A DNA stretch of 64,000 nt from Candidatus Bathyarchaeota archaeon (GCA_003151735.1 PLYI01000054.1:102897-166896); one strand, 5' to 3'; shown: positions 1 through 9,557, counted from the first letter of the stretch. Translations and numbers: made by a program. The notes: generated by a model not told the origin, from the letters alone.

Positions 1-2
1 CT

Positions 3-198
3 TACAAGCTTAATGGTGAACTGCTCGAAGAGGGATTAGGAGCTCCCTTGCGCCTTATCGTGCCCGCCAAGTATGCGTACGAGTGCGTTGTGGGTTGTGC
101 GTTTGGGGTTTTCCAGGGGCAAAGAACTGGGGTTCTGGGAGAAGCGTGGATACAGTGATTGTGCCGATGTGTGGAAAAACGACCGTTTCAACCGCTAA
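3..198 (+). pseudogene. C-terminal part of a sulfite-oxidase-like molybdopterin-binding protein, frameshifted
   Basis: The 5' end lies outside the window. The first frame (3-80) reads LNGELLEEGLGAPLRLIVP then AKYAY, the substrate-side loop typical of oxidoreductase molybdopterin-binding (YedY/sulfite oxidase) proteins. From 82 the protein continues one frame over as SALWVV, then GFWEKRGYSD and ADVWKNDRF, ending at a stop at 196-198. The family consensus at the break is Y-K-S-x-x-W-V; two missing bases (or one extra) after position 80 explain the shift exactly. The assignment rests on these motifs only. It could be a real pseudogene or a sequence error. No downstream partner such as a haem subunit is visible. 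Confidence 0.6.
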
Positions 199-352
199 GT
201 GGGAAGAATAGCTGTGTAGAATTAACTTGCTTACTATGTGAATTATTTTTTCATTTACAATCATTTAATTAGCCAAAGAACGTTTTTAAAATTGGGATAA
301 AGCTTATAACCGTAATCCAGCATTTCGTTGGCTCTTCAAGAGGTCAAAAAAT

Positions 353-499
353 ATGTCACAGAAAAATGAAGTAAGGCACAACTCAAACGGCCCAATAACC
401 GTCAAAACCACGGTTAAATTATTAAGCTGTAGCTCAAAAGTGCCTTCACAAAAAAGAAAAGAAGAAGCAAAACCAACACTCTACCTAAACAGAGTATAA
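353..499 (+). CDS. Small basic protein of unknown function (48 aa)
   Basis: A 48-residue ORF starts at ATG 353 behind a good ribosome-binding site (AGAGGT at 339-344, about 8 nt upstream). The product is hydrophilic and Lys/Arg-rich with one Cys and has no recognisable domain. An AT-rich TATA-like stretch (TTATAA near 304) lies upstream. It ends 93 bases before the likely start of the DUF296 gene and may be co-transcribed with it. Small size is the main doubt; the Shine-Dalgarno is the main support. Confidence 0.4.
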   Translation: MSQKNEVRHNSNGPITVKTTVKLLSCSSKVPSQKRKEEAKPTLYLNRV

Positions 500-592
500 G
501 CCTAAGCTTCTTTTTTTCAATAGAACAGTTTGTTTCAGTTTAACTCTTTTATACTTGTAATTCTCCGTTTTAACGCAGAAGAGGCAACAAGC

Positions 593-1036
593 TTGAATTA
601 CACTGAAGCCAAACTTGGAAGAATCTTTGTCCTAAGACTCCACAACAACGAAACACTCCACGAAGTTATAGAAAAATTCGCAGCCCAAAAACAAGTCAAA
701 AGCGCCCTCTGCTTTTTCCTCGGCGGCGCCCAAGACAAAAGTAAAGTCGTCGTGGGACCTAAAGATGGCAACGTAATACCCCCCGAACCAATGGTAACGC
801 TTTTAAGGGGTGTCCATGAAGCCTGCGGCGTAGGAACAATCTTCAGCGATGAAGAAGGAAAACCCAAGCTGCACATGCATGCTAGTTTTGGAAGAAACGA
901 TAACGCAGTTACTGGTTGTGTGCGAATGGGTGTGGATGTTTGGCAGATTGGCGAGGTGGTCATTTTGGAGTTGGCTGGCGGTTCGGCTAAAAGAGCTAAA
1001 AACGCGGAAACTGGCTTTGAATTTTTGGAATGCTAA
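593..1036 (+). CDS. PPC/DUF296 domain protein
   Basis: About 147 residues forming a single PPC (plants and prokaryotes conserved, DUF296) domain: it opens with GRIFVLRL and includes the FLGGAQD turn and the KLHMHASFGR His-rich strand typical of the fold. In plants this domain trimerises next to AT-hooks; archaeal stand-alone members are of unknown function and sometimes called DNA-binding. No AT-hook is present. The frame is open back to a TTG at 530, but those extra 21 residues (MFQFNSFILV...) are not domain-like. TTG 593, with GAGG about 10 nt upstream, is preferred. Its stop overlaps the stop of the convergent glycosyltransferase gene. Confidence 0.75.
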   Translation: MNYTEAKLGRIFVLRLHNNETLHEVIEKFAAQKQVKSALCFFLGGAQDKSKVVVGPKDGNVIPPEPMVTLLRGVHEACGVGTIFSDEEGKPKLHMHASFGRNDNAVTGCVRMGVDVWQIGEVVILELAGGSAKRAKNAETGFEFLEC

Positions 1037-2712
1037 CCTAAAAATCTGACTAGGAAAATTCTGTAGCCCATGTTGCCGTAGAAGTCGCCCCAGAACGGCT
1101 GGTCCTGCGGGTCGCCAAATCTGCCTGTACTGTAAATCATGGTTTCAACCTTTGTGTAGTCTAAGGTTGTGTTGAAGAATTGAGTATGAATTCCATAGTC
1201 GAAAAGTATTATGTATTTTACGTTACGTTGCTGGCAGAGACTCAGGAAGTCTGTGATGTTAAAGTTAGGTGTGAAGGCATCGACTGCCAGGGATGGGTAC
1301 TGCCAGATTTGGTCTCTGGACATGTTTGAAGGCATGTAGAAGCGAAACATGTCTTGGTCAAGAAGGTTAAAGGCGCAGACAAGCACGGCGGATTGGTTTT
1401 GATCCAGATGCGTTGCCAAGTAATCTGTTGCTTCTTGAATTGGAATGTGAATCTGGTCGCGAGCAGTCATCTGGTAAGAGTCATAACTGGCGTAGGCAAC
1501 CGCAATAGCTATTATGACGATGAACAATGCCGCTGACAACTTCTTTAGGCGATCACCCTTAAAGCCAATTTGCCGAGGCTTCCAAGCGCGGACTCTGCCA
1601 TAAAGGAACATTATGAAGCATGCGGAGGAAATGGCTAAAATCGGAAAAAGCGGAGTCACATACCGCCATTGCCTGTTTGGAATAATGGTAAAGAAAACGT
1701 AAACCACCAAAAACCATGTGAGGAAAAAGACGTCCTGTTTTTTTCTTCGGTAAGCAAACAACCCCAAACCAGATAGGCCCAGAGCAAAAATCGGCAGCGA
1801 GATGGGATGGACAGCGATGTCTTTGAAAGGCCAAGTCATCTCTGTCAAGTAGTAGAGGGGAACCGGCTGGAATCGGTTGCTGTATGCTGGTCGGTCTTGG
1901 CCGCCCTCGCTCATGACGTATTGGAGGGTTTGAAACTTTGTGATTCCGTCGTAGTGATAGATCATTGCAAACCAGGGCAACACGACCAAAACGACAATTA
2001 CAAAAATCAAAAGTAACTTTGCTAAACTCAGTTTCAAACGTTTTCTACTCAGAAACAATATGCTAAGAAGCATTGCGATGGCGGCAACTACAATCTGGTA
2101 TTTTGCGAGAACGCCAATGCCTAACGCTAAGCCGCTGAAAATTAGCGTCTTGTTCGTGTCCTTAATTAGCCACGAGTAGAAAGTGAACATTACAAGTGTG
2201 AAGAAGAAGATGAGCATGGTTTCTAGCATTGTTACGCGGGAAAGCCAGAAGAACCCGGGCATTGTGCCCAAAAGGACGGCTGCGATCAACGCGTTTCTCT
2301 GCCCGTACGTACGTTTGGTGAACTCATACAAAAGCCCAATCGCTAACAACGAAAAAGTCACCGCCACCAGACGCCCCGCAATCTGGGTTGCCCCAAAAAT
2401 CTGGAAGTAACCCGTCACAACAAGGTCGAAGACTGGCGGGTAGTATCCGTAGGTGGTCATGTAATCCCAGGTTTGCCCATGTGAAAGCATTGTGGCACCG
2501 ACAAGATGGGGCATTTCATCCCACTGCACCGACATATAACCCAGATTGTACAGCGAAGCAACCGCAAAGATAACTAAGAAAACCAGCAGTGCCAATGTAT
2601 ACTGATGCTTTTTTGCGAAACTTAGCCTTCCATTGGAAGACTGTTCGCTGATATTGGCGGTTGAGGTTATGTTGGGTGGCCCCTTTTTAGATTGAGAATT
2701 AGTAGTCGGCAT
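1033..2712 (-). CDS. GT39/PMT-family membrane glycosyltransferase
   Basis: A 559-residue polytopic membrane protein. After a hydrophilic N-terminus and a first membrane span (about 38-58) comes WDE (64-66), the acidic loop motif of ArnT/PMT-like GT-C transferases, followed by an HL and a PPVFDLV segment, then about ten more hydrophobic spans and a soluble C-terminal domain. Such enzymes move sugar from a polyprenyl-phosphate donor to protein or lipid on the outer face of the membrane. The acceptor cannot be told from sequence. It is the last gene of a minus-strand run after PHP, metG, nadX and valS, 77 bases downstream of the PHP gene; shared function with them is unlikely. Confidence 0.8.
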   Translation of the reverse strand: MPTTNSQSKKGPPNITSTANISEQSSNGRLSFAKKHQYTLALLVFLVIFAVASLYNLGYMSVQWDEMPHLVGATMLSHGQTWDYMTTYGYYPPVFDLVVTGYFQIFGATQIAGRLVAVTFSLLAIGLLYEFTKRTYGQRNALIAAVLLGTMPGFFWLSRVTMLETMLIFFFTLVMFTFYSWLIKDTNKTLIFSGLALGIGVLAKYQIVVAAIAMLLSILFLSRKRLKLSLAKLLLIFVIVVLVVLPWFAMIYHYDGITKFQTLQYVMSEGGQDRPAYSNRFQPVPLYYLTEMTWPFKDIAVHPISLPIFALGLSGLGLFAYRRKKQDVFFLTWFLVVYVFFTIIPNRQWRYVTPLFPILAISSACFIMFLYGRVRAWKPRQIGFKGDRLKKLSAALFIVIIAIAVAYASYDSYQMTARDQIHIPIQEATDYLATHLDQNQSAVLVCAFNLLDQDMFRFYMPSNMSRDQIWQYPSLAVDAFTPNFNITDFLSLCQQRNVKYIILFDYGIHTQFFNTTLDYTKVETMIYSTGRFGDPQDQPFWGDFYGNMGYRIFLVRFLG

Positions 2713-2789
2713 CTAAAAAGAGTTTGCGATAACTCCAAGAATGCCCTCTATCAGAATTTTCTGGAAAACACTTGGTTTCTAAGATATGG

Positions 2790-3443
2790 CTAACCTTTCT
2801 TTATCATCCGCTTAACTCTTTGAAGCTCCATCTCAAGGTTCAATGTAACTGGCACTGCTTTACCGAATGGTTGGCAATGCCCCTCCACTATGGCTTTAGC
2901 GATTGCTTCGACGCTCAATTCAGAGGCTTCTATTTTGGTGTACCCATAACCTATTTGCGGGCCATAATGCGCGTCGGTTCCGGCCACACGAGGAAGTTTC
3001 AAGCGTTCAGCTGTTTCCGTCGCTTTTTTTACGCTTCTTTTAAAGGGGAAGGCTCGGGCATTTATTATTTCGATTGCGTCGAAAGTTGAGCAGACTTTAT
3101 CCTTTAAGCAGCCTTTGAACAAGACAAACGGGTGGCATGCAATTGCGACTCCGCCTGCCCGATGGATTCGCATAACTGTTTCGGCGGCGGTTAAACCTCT
3201 TGGGATAAGCTCATTGACGTTTAGCGCAACAATATGCCCTTCGCTGCTGGAGACTTCCATGCCTGGGATAACTGGGAAATCTGTTTCTTTGGCGATTTTG
3301 TAGGCGCCTTCAAGTTGGTTGTGGTCGGTTACGGCTACGGCGTCCAAGCCTTTTTTATTTGCATAATAAACGAGGTCTTTTGGGGTTATCAGTGAGTCTT
3401 TTGAGTAGGTGGTGTGGACGTGGAGGTCAGCTTTTATCTGCAT
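2790..3443 (-). CDS. PHP-domain phosphoesterase
   Basis: 217 residues forming a complete small PHP domain. Metal ligands are visible as HVH at 8-10, TDHNQ near 39, the GMEVSS segment, CHPF, and AGTDAH near the C-terminus. Relatives include polymerase-associated and histidinol-phosphatase-like PHP proteins and nucleoside 3',5'-bisphosphate phosphatases, so a metal-dependent phosphoesterase is likely but the substrate is unknown. It starts at ATG 3443, 11 bases after the metG stop, so it is probably translated from the same transcript. No DNA polymerase domain is fused. Confidence 0.85.
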   Translation of the reverse strand: MQIKADLHVHTTYSKDSLITPKDLVYYANKKGLDAVAVTDHNQLEGAYKIAKETDFPVIPGMEVSSSEGHIVALNVNELIPRGLTAAETVMRIHRAGGVAIACHPFVLFKGCLKDKVCSTFDAIEIINARAFPFKRSVKKATETAERLKLPRVAGTDAHYGPQIGYGYTKIEASELSVEAIAKAIVEGHCQPFGKAVPVTLNLEMELQRVKRMIKKG

Positions 3444-3454
3444 CAGCGCCGCCC

Positions 3455-5149
3455 CTATTTTGGACCTAGCCTTTCTCGGACCTGTGCCAACTGCTCTTCA
3501 AGTTTTGCTTCGTCAGCATCAATTTTATGGAATAACGGCGTTGGCTTCGCAATTTTGTGCCCTGCTTCCAAGGGTTTCAAGGCTTCGTTCCAGCCGCTTT
3601 TGTCGACGTTTTCGGGTAGGTTTAGTGTTTGCCATAGCTGCTGTGCCGTCTGAGGCATGAAAGGCTCGGAGACAACGGCAACTGCCTTAACAACTTGTGC
3701 TGCCACGTAAAAGATGGCCCCCGCCTTCTCCTTGTCTGTTTTCATTAGATTCCATGGTTCCTTCGTGTTTAGGTACTGGTTTCCTATGCGGCTTATGCTG
3801 ATGAGCGTGTTTGCGGCGGATTGCAGCCATGAATCCTCAATTTCCTTAGCCGCCCGCTCCACCTTTTCCTTTATCGCCTGTAGTACCGCATCGTCGTCTT
3901 TGTCAAGTTTAGTTGGCGCTGGGATTTGTCCATCAAACTTGCTGTTTATGAACGATAGGGTTCGGTGGATGAAGTTGCCAAACGTATCGTTTAAGTCGGC
4001 ATTTATTTTCTCGATAAAAGCGGTCCATGTGAAGTTGGTGTCTTTGCTTTCGGGTCTTGTGGCTATGAGGAAGAAGCGCCAATAGTCGACTGGAAACATC
4101 TCTAGGGCTTCATCTATCCAGATGCCAACCCGCTGGCTTTTTGAGGCTTTTTGACCTTTGAACTGGAGAAATTCGGTGGCGGAAACGTTCCAGGGCAAAT
4201 TGTAGCCTTGACCCGAAGCTAACAGTAGCGCTGGCAAAATGATTGTGTGGAAGGGAATGTTGTCTTTGCCCACGAAATAGAGGGTTTTGGCTTGTTTATC
4301 GAACCAGAACTCCCGCCACTTCTCAGGCTGCCCCAGACGCTGGCACTGCTCAATGGTAGCGGAAACGTAGCCTAAAACGGCGTCAACCCAAACGTAGATT
4401 GTTTTGCCCTCTGCTCCCTCAAAGGGTGCTGGGATGCCCCATTCAATGTCGCGGGTGACGGCTCGGGGTTTTAAGCCTTCTTTTATCCAATTTAAGCTAA
4501 AGTTTTTGACGTTGGTTGGCAGATGCGGGTTTTCTTTTAGGTACTGGGTTAGGGGTTCTGAGAGTTTTGTGAGGTCAATGTACCAGTGCCGCGTGGTTTT
4601 CACGGTGGGTTTGCTCTTGCAGATAACGCAGTACGGCTCAACCAGCAGCGTTGGCTCCAAAAGTTTGCCGCAGGCGTCGCATTGGTCGCCGCGGGCTTTC
4701 TCGCAGCCACAGTAGGGGCATTTGCCTTCGACAAAGCGGTCGGGCAGGAAACGCTGGTCATGCTCGCAATAGAGCATTTGGGTGTCTTGTGCGAAGATGT
4801 AGCCGTTTTTCTGGATTTGCAAAAGGGTTTTTTGAACGAATTCTTCGTGGATTGGGCTCTCTGTGCTGGTGTAATTGTCAAATGAGGCTTCCCATCGGCG
4901 GAAGAGCTCGCTGACTTTGGCGTGGTTGCGGTCCGTCAAAGCCTTGGGAGTTATGCCCTGTTTTATGGCTTCCACTTCAATGGGGGTGCCATGCGTGTCT
5001 GAACCGCTAACCATCAACACGTCGCTACCTTTCAGGCGGTAGTAGCGGGCTGTGACGTCGGCGGATAAAACTGAGCCGACAAGGTTGCCAAGGTGGGGCG
5101 TGACGTTGATGTATGGCCAAGCGGATGTAACTAGAACTTTTTCAGGCAA
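3455..5149 (-). CDS. metG: Methionyl-tRNA synthetase
   Basis: 564 residues. Class I signature HLGN at 19-22 within WPYINVTPHLGN, and a KMSKS-equivalent KASKS near 330. The connective insertion carries several CxxC knuckles (CPYC, CDAC, CVIC), as in zinc-containing archaeal MetRS. The C-terminal tRNA-binding (EMAP-like) domain of longer forms is absent; the protein ends in a short helix, which is common in archaea. The start is TTG 5149: an in-frame stop lies just upstream and no ATG precedes the conserved N-terminus. It lies between nadX and the PHP gene in a minus-strand run. Confidence 0.95.
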   Translation of the reverse strand: MPEKVLVTSAWPYINVTPHLGNLVGSVLSADVTARYYRLKGSDVLMVSGSDTHGTPIEVEAIKQGITPKALTDRNHAKVSELFRRWEASFDNYTSTESPIHEEFVQKTLLQIQKNGYIFAQDTQMLYCEHDQRFLPDRFVEGKCPYCGCEKARGDQCDACGKLLEPTLLVEPYCVICKSKPTVKTTRHWYIDLTKLSEPLTQYLKENPHLPTNVKNFSLNWIKEGLKPRAVTRDIEWGIPAPFEGAEGKTIYVWVDAVLGYVSATIEQCQRLGQPEKWREFWFDKQAKTLYFVGKDNIPFHTIILPALLLASGQGYNLPWNVSATEFLQFKGQKASKSQRVGIWIDEALEMFPVDYWRFFLIATRPESKDTNFTWTAFIEKINADLNDTFGNFIHRTLSFINSKFDGQIPAPTKLDKDDDAVLQAIKEKVERAAKEIEDSWLQSAANTLISISRIGNQYLNTKEPWNLMKTDKEKAGAIFYVAAQVVKAVAVVSEPFMPQTAQQLWQTLNLPENVDKSGWNEALKPLEAGHKIAKPTPLFHKIDADEAKLEEQLAQVRERLGPK

Positions 5150-5222
5150 ATTGTATCATCAACAAATCGTTTGGTGCCAACCTTATTAAAATTTCTATAC
5201 TGCAATTTATCAGAAAGAGATC

Positions 5223-5960
5223 TTAACTTTCAAGTAATGTCTGCAATAGTTTTATGGCTGACCAAGCTGCAAGTGCGCTGGTGTGGGGGTTTTCTGGGTG
5301 CGGGTCGTTTGCAAAACGCATAAACATTTCTCCAAACCTCCACTTCACTTGAATTTCGTGGGTATTGCGTTTGACGGCTGGGTCAGAAACTACTTTCACC
5401 CTGACTTTTGCAGGCTTAACGGTTAGTGCCAGTGTTGCGGCAACATTCATTTCACGTGGAAACAGTTTAGCCGCTTCCTCAGCGTAACCCTCGTAAATGG
5501 TGGCTTCCTCGGTGTTGGTTTTTCCTAGGGCTTTGGGGTTTTTTCTTGAGGTTATCGTGACTTCATCTATTCCTGCCAGAGCTGCGCTTGCAAGTGCGTC
5601 CAATCCTCCGATTGCGCCTGAGGAAAAGTGGACGTTGGGGTTTTCTGTGTTTAAGCTAAGTAACGCGCCTGTGCTCATTACGATTAAATCAACGTTTGCC
5701 GCCAAGATTTTTTCGTAGTATTCGCGTACTGCCTGCTGGGATGCCGCTTCAACCACAACCTTAGGCTTAGCAGCGAGCAATTCGTCAACGTTTGCCACTA
5801 TCTTAACTGGGAAATCAAGCGCGACCTTAAGCTTCTGGGCTTTGGCAGCGTCAACATCAAAAACTACCAGTTCATCGCAAACAACCAACTTGCGCTCAAT
5901 AGCTTCCGCCAAAACGGTGCCGATGGCGCCGCAACCTACCAACCCAACTTTTTTCGCCAA
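5223..5960 (-). CDS. nadX: L-aspartate dehydrogenase (NAD biosynthesis)
   Basis: 245 residues. N-terminal Rossmann fold with GCGAIGT near 9-15, the SSGAIGGLDAL catalytic region, NVAATLAL, and the C-terminal HPENPHTS motif typical of aspartate dehydrogenase. The enzyme oxidises L-aspartate to iminoaspartate, replacing NadB in the first step of NAD synthesis; NadA and NadC are not in the window. It lies 13 bases after valS and 73 before metG on the same strand, so it is probably co-transcribed. The assignment is firm from motifs and length. Confidence 0.92.
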   Translation of the reverse strand: MAKKVGLVGCGAIGTVLAEAIERKLVVCDELVVFDVDAAKAQKLKVALDFPVKIVANVDELLAAKPKVVVEAASQQAVREYYEKILAANVDLIVMSTGALLSLNTENPNVHFSSGAIGGLDALASAALAGIDEVTITSRKNPKALGKTNTEEATIYEGYAEEAAKLFPREMNVAATLALTVKPAKVRVKVVSDPAVKRNTHEIQVKWRFGEMFMRFANDPHPENPHTSALAAWSAIKLLQTLLES

Positions 5961-5973
5961 TTTTGTTCACCGT

Positions 5974-8436
5974 TTAATATTCTGGTTTGATATACACTTC
6001 GTATTGACCGACTTGTCGGCCTTCACCCAGCTTTTCAGATATCACCTTGATGTTCTCAATTTTAAGCGTAGCCGCGATATCTACACATCCCTGGTTTATT
6101 GCATCTGCTATCTCAGCGTTTCCCGCATAGACGGTTAGGTTTTCGATTGGCGCATTAAGCGGCAGTTTCTTTTCTGCTTTGTCACGTCGAACCTCGCTCA
6201 TAACGGCTATGATTAAGTCACCATTCTTCTCGGCGACGTCGTCAACGAGCGCGAGGTTAAATTTTGGCCAAGGCGAAATCTGCAGGCTCTTGAAACCTTT
6301 GCCGTCCAAGTACATGCATTGGTAAATTTCTTCAGTTAAGTGGGGTGTAATGGGTGCTAAAAGCTGCAACATACGGTATAACACTTCGTATAGAGTGTAC
6401 TGTGCCGCTGATTTGTTGGCTTTGCCGTAGACTTCTGATTTGTATAGTCTGTCTTTTATGGCTTCCACATAGAAGTCACAGAAGACGTGCCATGTGAAGT
6501 TGCGGATTTCTTCGACGGCTATGTTGAACTGGCATTTTTCGAAGGCTTCGGTGACTTTTTTGGTTAGGTTTTCGGTTTTGCTAAGTATCCATTTATCCAG
6601 CAGTTGAAGCTCCATGTCGGCGCTGTCTTGTGGTTTGTAGTCAGCGAGGAGGTTGCTTGCGAAACCTGAAACGTTCCAGAGCTTAACTAGGAATCGCCTG
6701 CCGTATTCAACGTCTTGGGCGCGGTAGGGTATGTCTGAGCCTGTTGCTCCGCCTCCAGCTGCCCACTGCCGAGTTGCGTCAGCGCCGCTTTTGTTTAGGA
6801 CTTCGGGCGCCGCAGCGTAATTCTTCAGCGACTTGCTCATTTTTCTGCCATCTGCACCAAGCACCATACCATTTATCAGGACGCTATTGAATGGGCGCTC
6901 ATCAAATAGGGCTAGGTGGCGTACCATAAGGTAGTATGCCCAGGTTCGGATGATGTCTGTGCCTGATGGGTGAATGCTGGCTGGGAAAAGGCGTTTCCAG
7001 TCGGCTCGGTCGGGCCAGCCAGCGTGGACAGCGCAGGTGATTGAGGAATCCATCCACGTATCCAACACATCGGTTTCGCCTGTGAATTCGGTTCCGCCGC
7101 ATTTGGGGCATTTGTCTATTCGGGGTTTTTCCATTCGCGGGTCAATTGGCACCCAGCTTTCTTGGGCAACGATGACTTCGCCGCAGCTCTTGCAGTACCA
7201 AACTGGAATTGGCGTGGCGAAGAGTCTCTGTCGGCTGACAACCCAATCCCAATCCAGGGCGCGTGTCCAGTCGATTAGGCGGTTTTTCATGTAATCTGGG
7301 TACCAAGGGATTTCGTTAGCGATCTTCTCTACTGCCTCCGAGAGTGGCATCGTTTTCATGAACCACTGCTTAACCTCTAAAATTTCAACTTGAGCTTTGC
7401 AGCGGTCACAGACACCGACTTCCTGCTGAATCTTCTCTGACTTTTCCAGTAAACCGGCAGCTGTTAAGTCAGCAACGATGGCTGCGCGCGCTTGATTAAC
7501 GTATAAGCCATCGTATTTGCACCCGGCTTCGCTGATTCTGCCGCTTTCAGTTAGAAGTCGAATAACTGGGAGCTTGTGTTTAATGACGGTTTTCACGTCT
7601 TCTTTGTCGCCGTAAGTGCAAATTTGGACAACACCCGTGCCGAAGCAGGGGTCAACTGATTCCTCGCCGATGATAGTTACCTCACGGTTCATGAGGGGAA
7701 CAGAGATTTTTCGGCCAATGTATTTGTTGTAACGTTCATCTTTGGGGTTAACTTCCACAGCAACACAAGCGGGTATGAATTCTGGCCGTGAAGTGGCGAT
7801 TAGTAGGTATTCGCTGCTTCCTTCAAGACTAAAACGGATGTAGTGCAGAACGCCGTCTTTCTTTACGTGGTCAACTTCCGCGTCTGCGATGGCGGTTTCG
7901 TCTCTGGGACACCAGTTCACGGGGTGCGTGCCCCGGTACATGTAGCCTTTTTTGTGAAGTAAGACGAAGCTAAGTTGGGTTCTGCGCCAATAATCTGGAT
8001 CCATTGTTTTGTATTCGGTTGTCCAATCTACGCTTGCACCCATCTGAAGTATACCTGTCTTCATCATCGCAATGTATTTCTCGACAAGTTCAATGCACCA
8101 AGCACGGAATTGGTCAGGGGGCACATCGCGTTTGCGGATGTTTCTTGCTTTTTCAACTTGTATCTCTATGCCCAGCCCGTGGCAGTCCCAGCCCTGAGGG
8201 AACAGCACGTTGAAGCCTTGCATGCGTTTGTAGCGGGCGACCATGTCAAAGTATGTCCAGTTGAGAACGTTGCCCATGTGCAGTTCGCCCGACGGGTAAG
8301 GCGGCGGCGTATCGATGCTGTATGGAACACGCACTTTGTTGTTCCAGTCATAATGGTAGATGCCCATTTCTTCCCATTTACTCTGCCATTTCCGCTCAAT
8401 TTCAGCAAAATTGTATTCCTTAGGCATAGACTGCAT
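5974..8436 (-). CDS. valS: Valyl-tRNA synthetase
   Basis: 820 residues, class I synthetase of archaeal type. It has the HIGH-like HMGN at 53-56 after PPPYPSGEL, the WDWVVSRQR motif preceding a zinc-finger pair (CKSC, CPKC), and KMSKSLKN in the second half. The editing domain is present between, followed by an anticodon-binding alpha-helical domain. Motifs match ValRS rather than IleRS or LeuRS. ATG 8436 is chosen because GAGGA lies about 9 nt upstream; ATG 8427 is the alternative. First gene of the minus-strand run valS-nadX-metG-PHP-GT39. Confidence 0.93.
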   Translation of the reverse strand: MQSMPKEYNFAEIERKWQSKWEEMGIYHYDWNNKVRVPYSIDTPPPYPSGELHMGNVLNWTYFDMVARYKRMQGFNVLFPQGWDCHGLGIEIQVEKARNIRKRDVPPDQFRAWCIELVEKYIAMMKTGILQMGASVDWTTEYKTMDPDYWRRTQLSFVLLHKKGYMYRGTHPVNWCPRDETAIADAEVDHVKKDGVLHYIRFSLEGSSEYLLIATSRPEFIPACVAVEVNPKDERYNKYIGRKISVPLMNREVTIIGEESVDPCFGTGVVQICTYGDKEDVKTVIKHKLPVIRLLTESGRISEAGCKYDGLYVNQARAAIVADLTAAGLLEKSEKIQQEVGVCDRCKAQVEILEVKQWFMKTMPLSEAVEKIANEIPWYPDYMKNRLIDWTRALDWDWVVSRQRLFATPIPVWYCKSCGEVIVAQESWVPIDPRMEKPRIDKCPKCGGTEFTGETDVLDTWMDSSITCAVHAGWPDRADWKRLFPASIHPSGTDIIRTWAYYLMVRHLALFDERPFNSVLINGMVLGADGRKMSKSLKNYAAAPEVLNKSGADATRQWAAGGGATGSDIPYRAQDVEYGRRFLVKLWNVSGFASNLLADYKPQDSADMELQLLDKWILSKTENLTKKVTEAFEKCQFNIAVEEIRNFTWHVFCDFYVEAIKDRLYKSEVYGKANKSAAQYTLYEVLYRMLQLLAPITPHLTEEIYQCMYLDGKGFKSLQISPWPKFNLALVDDVAEKNGDLIIAVMSEVRRDKAEKKLPLNAPIENLTVYAGNAEIADAINQGCVDIAATLKIENIKVISEKLGEGRQVGQYEVYIKPEY

Positions 8437-8663
8437 GCTTTTGTTCCTCGTAAGTGTGATGGCTTAGGGAAAACAAGAAAATCACCTAAAAACATTATCC
8501 TATATAACTTTGAAATTTTCCCCTTCACTCAAACGGTTTAGCGAAGTCTATTAGCTGTTTTCTTATGCTATCAAAAACAGTCTTCGGAGTTAGGATTCGG
8601 GTTTCCTAAACTGAGTTTAAAAGAATTTGTCTTTTTTTAGGATGATCTCTGCTTTTTTCTTGC

Positions 8664-8754
8664 TCACTCGACTGCCTCAGCAATGATTGCATCAATGGAT
8701 TCTTTACTGGTTGTTTTGTCAATTTTTTTTAGCGATTTCTACAACGGATGTCAT
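8664..8754 (-). pseudogene. Fragment of a small helical protein with a slip in an A8 tract
   Basis: On the minus strand, MTSVVEIAKK (from ATG 8754) runs into a stop just after a run of eight A (8723-8730). With one A removed, the reading continues as IDKTTSKESIDAIIAEAVE to a stop at 8664-8666. The two halves join into a plausible helical peptide. It may be a gene remnant, a sequence error, or chance. Otherwise the stretch between valS and the riboswitch (8437-8871) shows nothing recognisable. Confidence 0.25.
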
Positions 8755-8871
8755 AGAATCAAATATGTTTTCCAGGTAAATAAATTTCTACATGTCAAAG
8801 CCAGTAAGAACCCGAAAGAAAAAGCGCCTTTTAGCAAAACTAATATGTTACTGAGGTGCATTATCCCCTTA

Positions 8872-8968
8872 GTTCTTGGGGAGCTGGGAAAGTACCTGGC
8901 TGAGAGGACGGCTGTTTGCTGTCGACCCTTAGGAACCTGAACCAGGTAATACTGGCGGAGGGAAAAAC
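8872..8968 (+). promoter_or_regulatory. TPP riboswitch (THI element)
   Basis: All conserved TPP-aptamer blocks are present in order: GGGGAGC, the pyrimidine-sensor block GGCTGAGAGG (8898-8907), a small hairpin GACGGC/GCTGTC (8907-8923), GACCCTT, and AACCTGAACCAGGTAATA followed by CTGGCGGAGGGA. The outer stem pairs GTTCTT (8872-8877) with AAAAAC (8963-8968) with one mismatch. The aptamer ends one base before the thiT start codon. The thiT Shine-Dalgarno GGAGGG (8957-8962) is itself part of the conserved 3' strand, so ligand binding should block ribosome access directly. Confidence 0.95.
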
Positions 8969-8969
8969 A

Positions 8970-9557
8970 ATGAACCAAAATACTGAACAACCTAGAAACC
9001 AAAAATCTAACACTATATTCCAAACTAAAATTTTAACGGAAATAGCTATTTTTTCGGCACTATCCGCCGTACTATACATTCTTCGACCCTTTTCTTTGCC
9101 TTTTGGCGGTGCTATAACGTTGGGCAGTATGGTTCCGGTAATGTGGCTCTCACTTAGAAGGGGAATACGCATTGGGATTATAGCAGGTGTGATTTTTGGC
9201 ACTCTTGCATTATTCATCGATGTTTTATCGCTTGGAGCATCATCGGTTATTGCAACACCATTACAGGCCGTGTTGGAATATCCCGTCGCCTCTGGTTTGC
9301 TAGGGCTAACAGGAATATTCCACAGAAAAACTGTAAATTTCGCAATAGCAGGCGCAGCCATTAGCGTTTTCCTCAAGTTCCTTGTACACTACTTCGTCGG
9401 AGCCTTTGTTTGGTACTACGTTTATGCGTTCCCTGCGTACGGACAATGGGTTTATCCAGCCATTTATAACGGTAGCTTCCTAATAGTAGAATTCATAATA
9501 AGCTCCATACTCTTAGCAATACTTGTTAGAAGAGGAACACTCGACTACCGCCTCTAA
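8970..9557 (+). CDS. thiT: ECF-type thiamine transporter S component (ThiT-like)
   Basis: 195 residues with about six membrane spans. The ThiT hallmarks are GSMVPVMWLSLRRG, LEYPVASGLLG and the aromatic cluster VHYFVGAFVWYYVYA, where thiamine is stacked. It binds thiamine in the membrane and needs a shared EcfA/A'/T energising module, which is not in this window. ATG 8970 is chosen over upstream in-frame codons because it sits 7 nt after GGAGGG and directly follows the TPP aptamer. Regulation by TPP at the translation level is expected. The AIRS-like gene follows 16 bases later. Confidence 0.93.
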   Translation: MNQNTEQPRNQKSNTIFQTKILTEIAIFSALSAVLYILRPFSLPFGGAITLGSMVPVMWLSLRRGIRIGIIAGVIFGTLALFIDVLSLGASSVIATPLQAVLEYPVASGLLGLTGIFHRKTVNFAIAGAAISVFLKFLVHYFVGAFVWYYVYAFPAYGQWVYPAIYNGSFLIVEFIISSILLAILVRRGTLDYRL

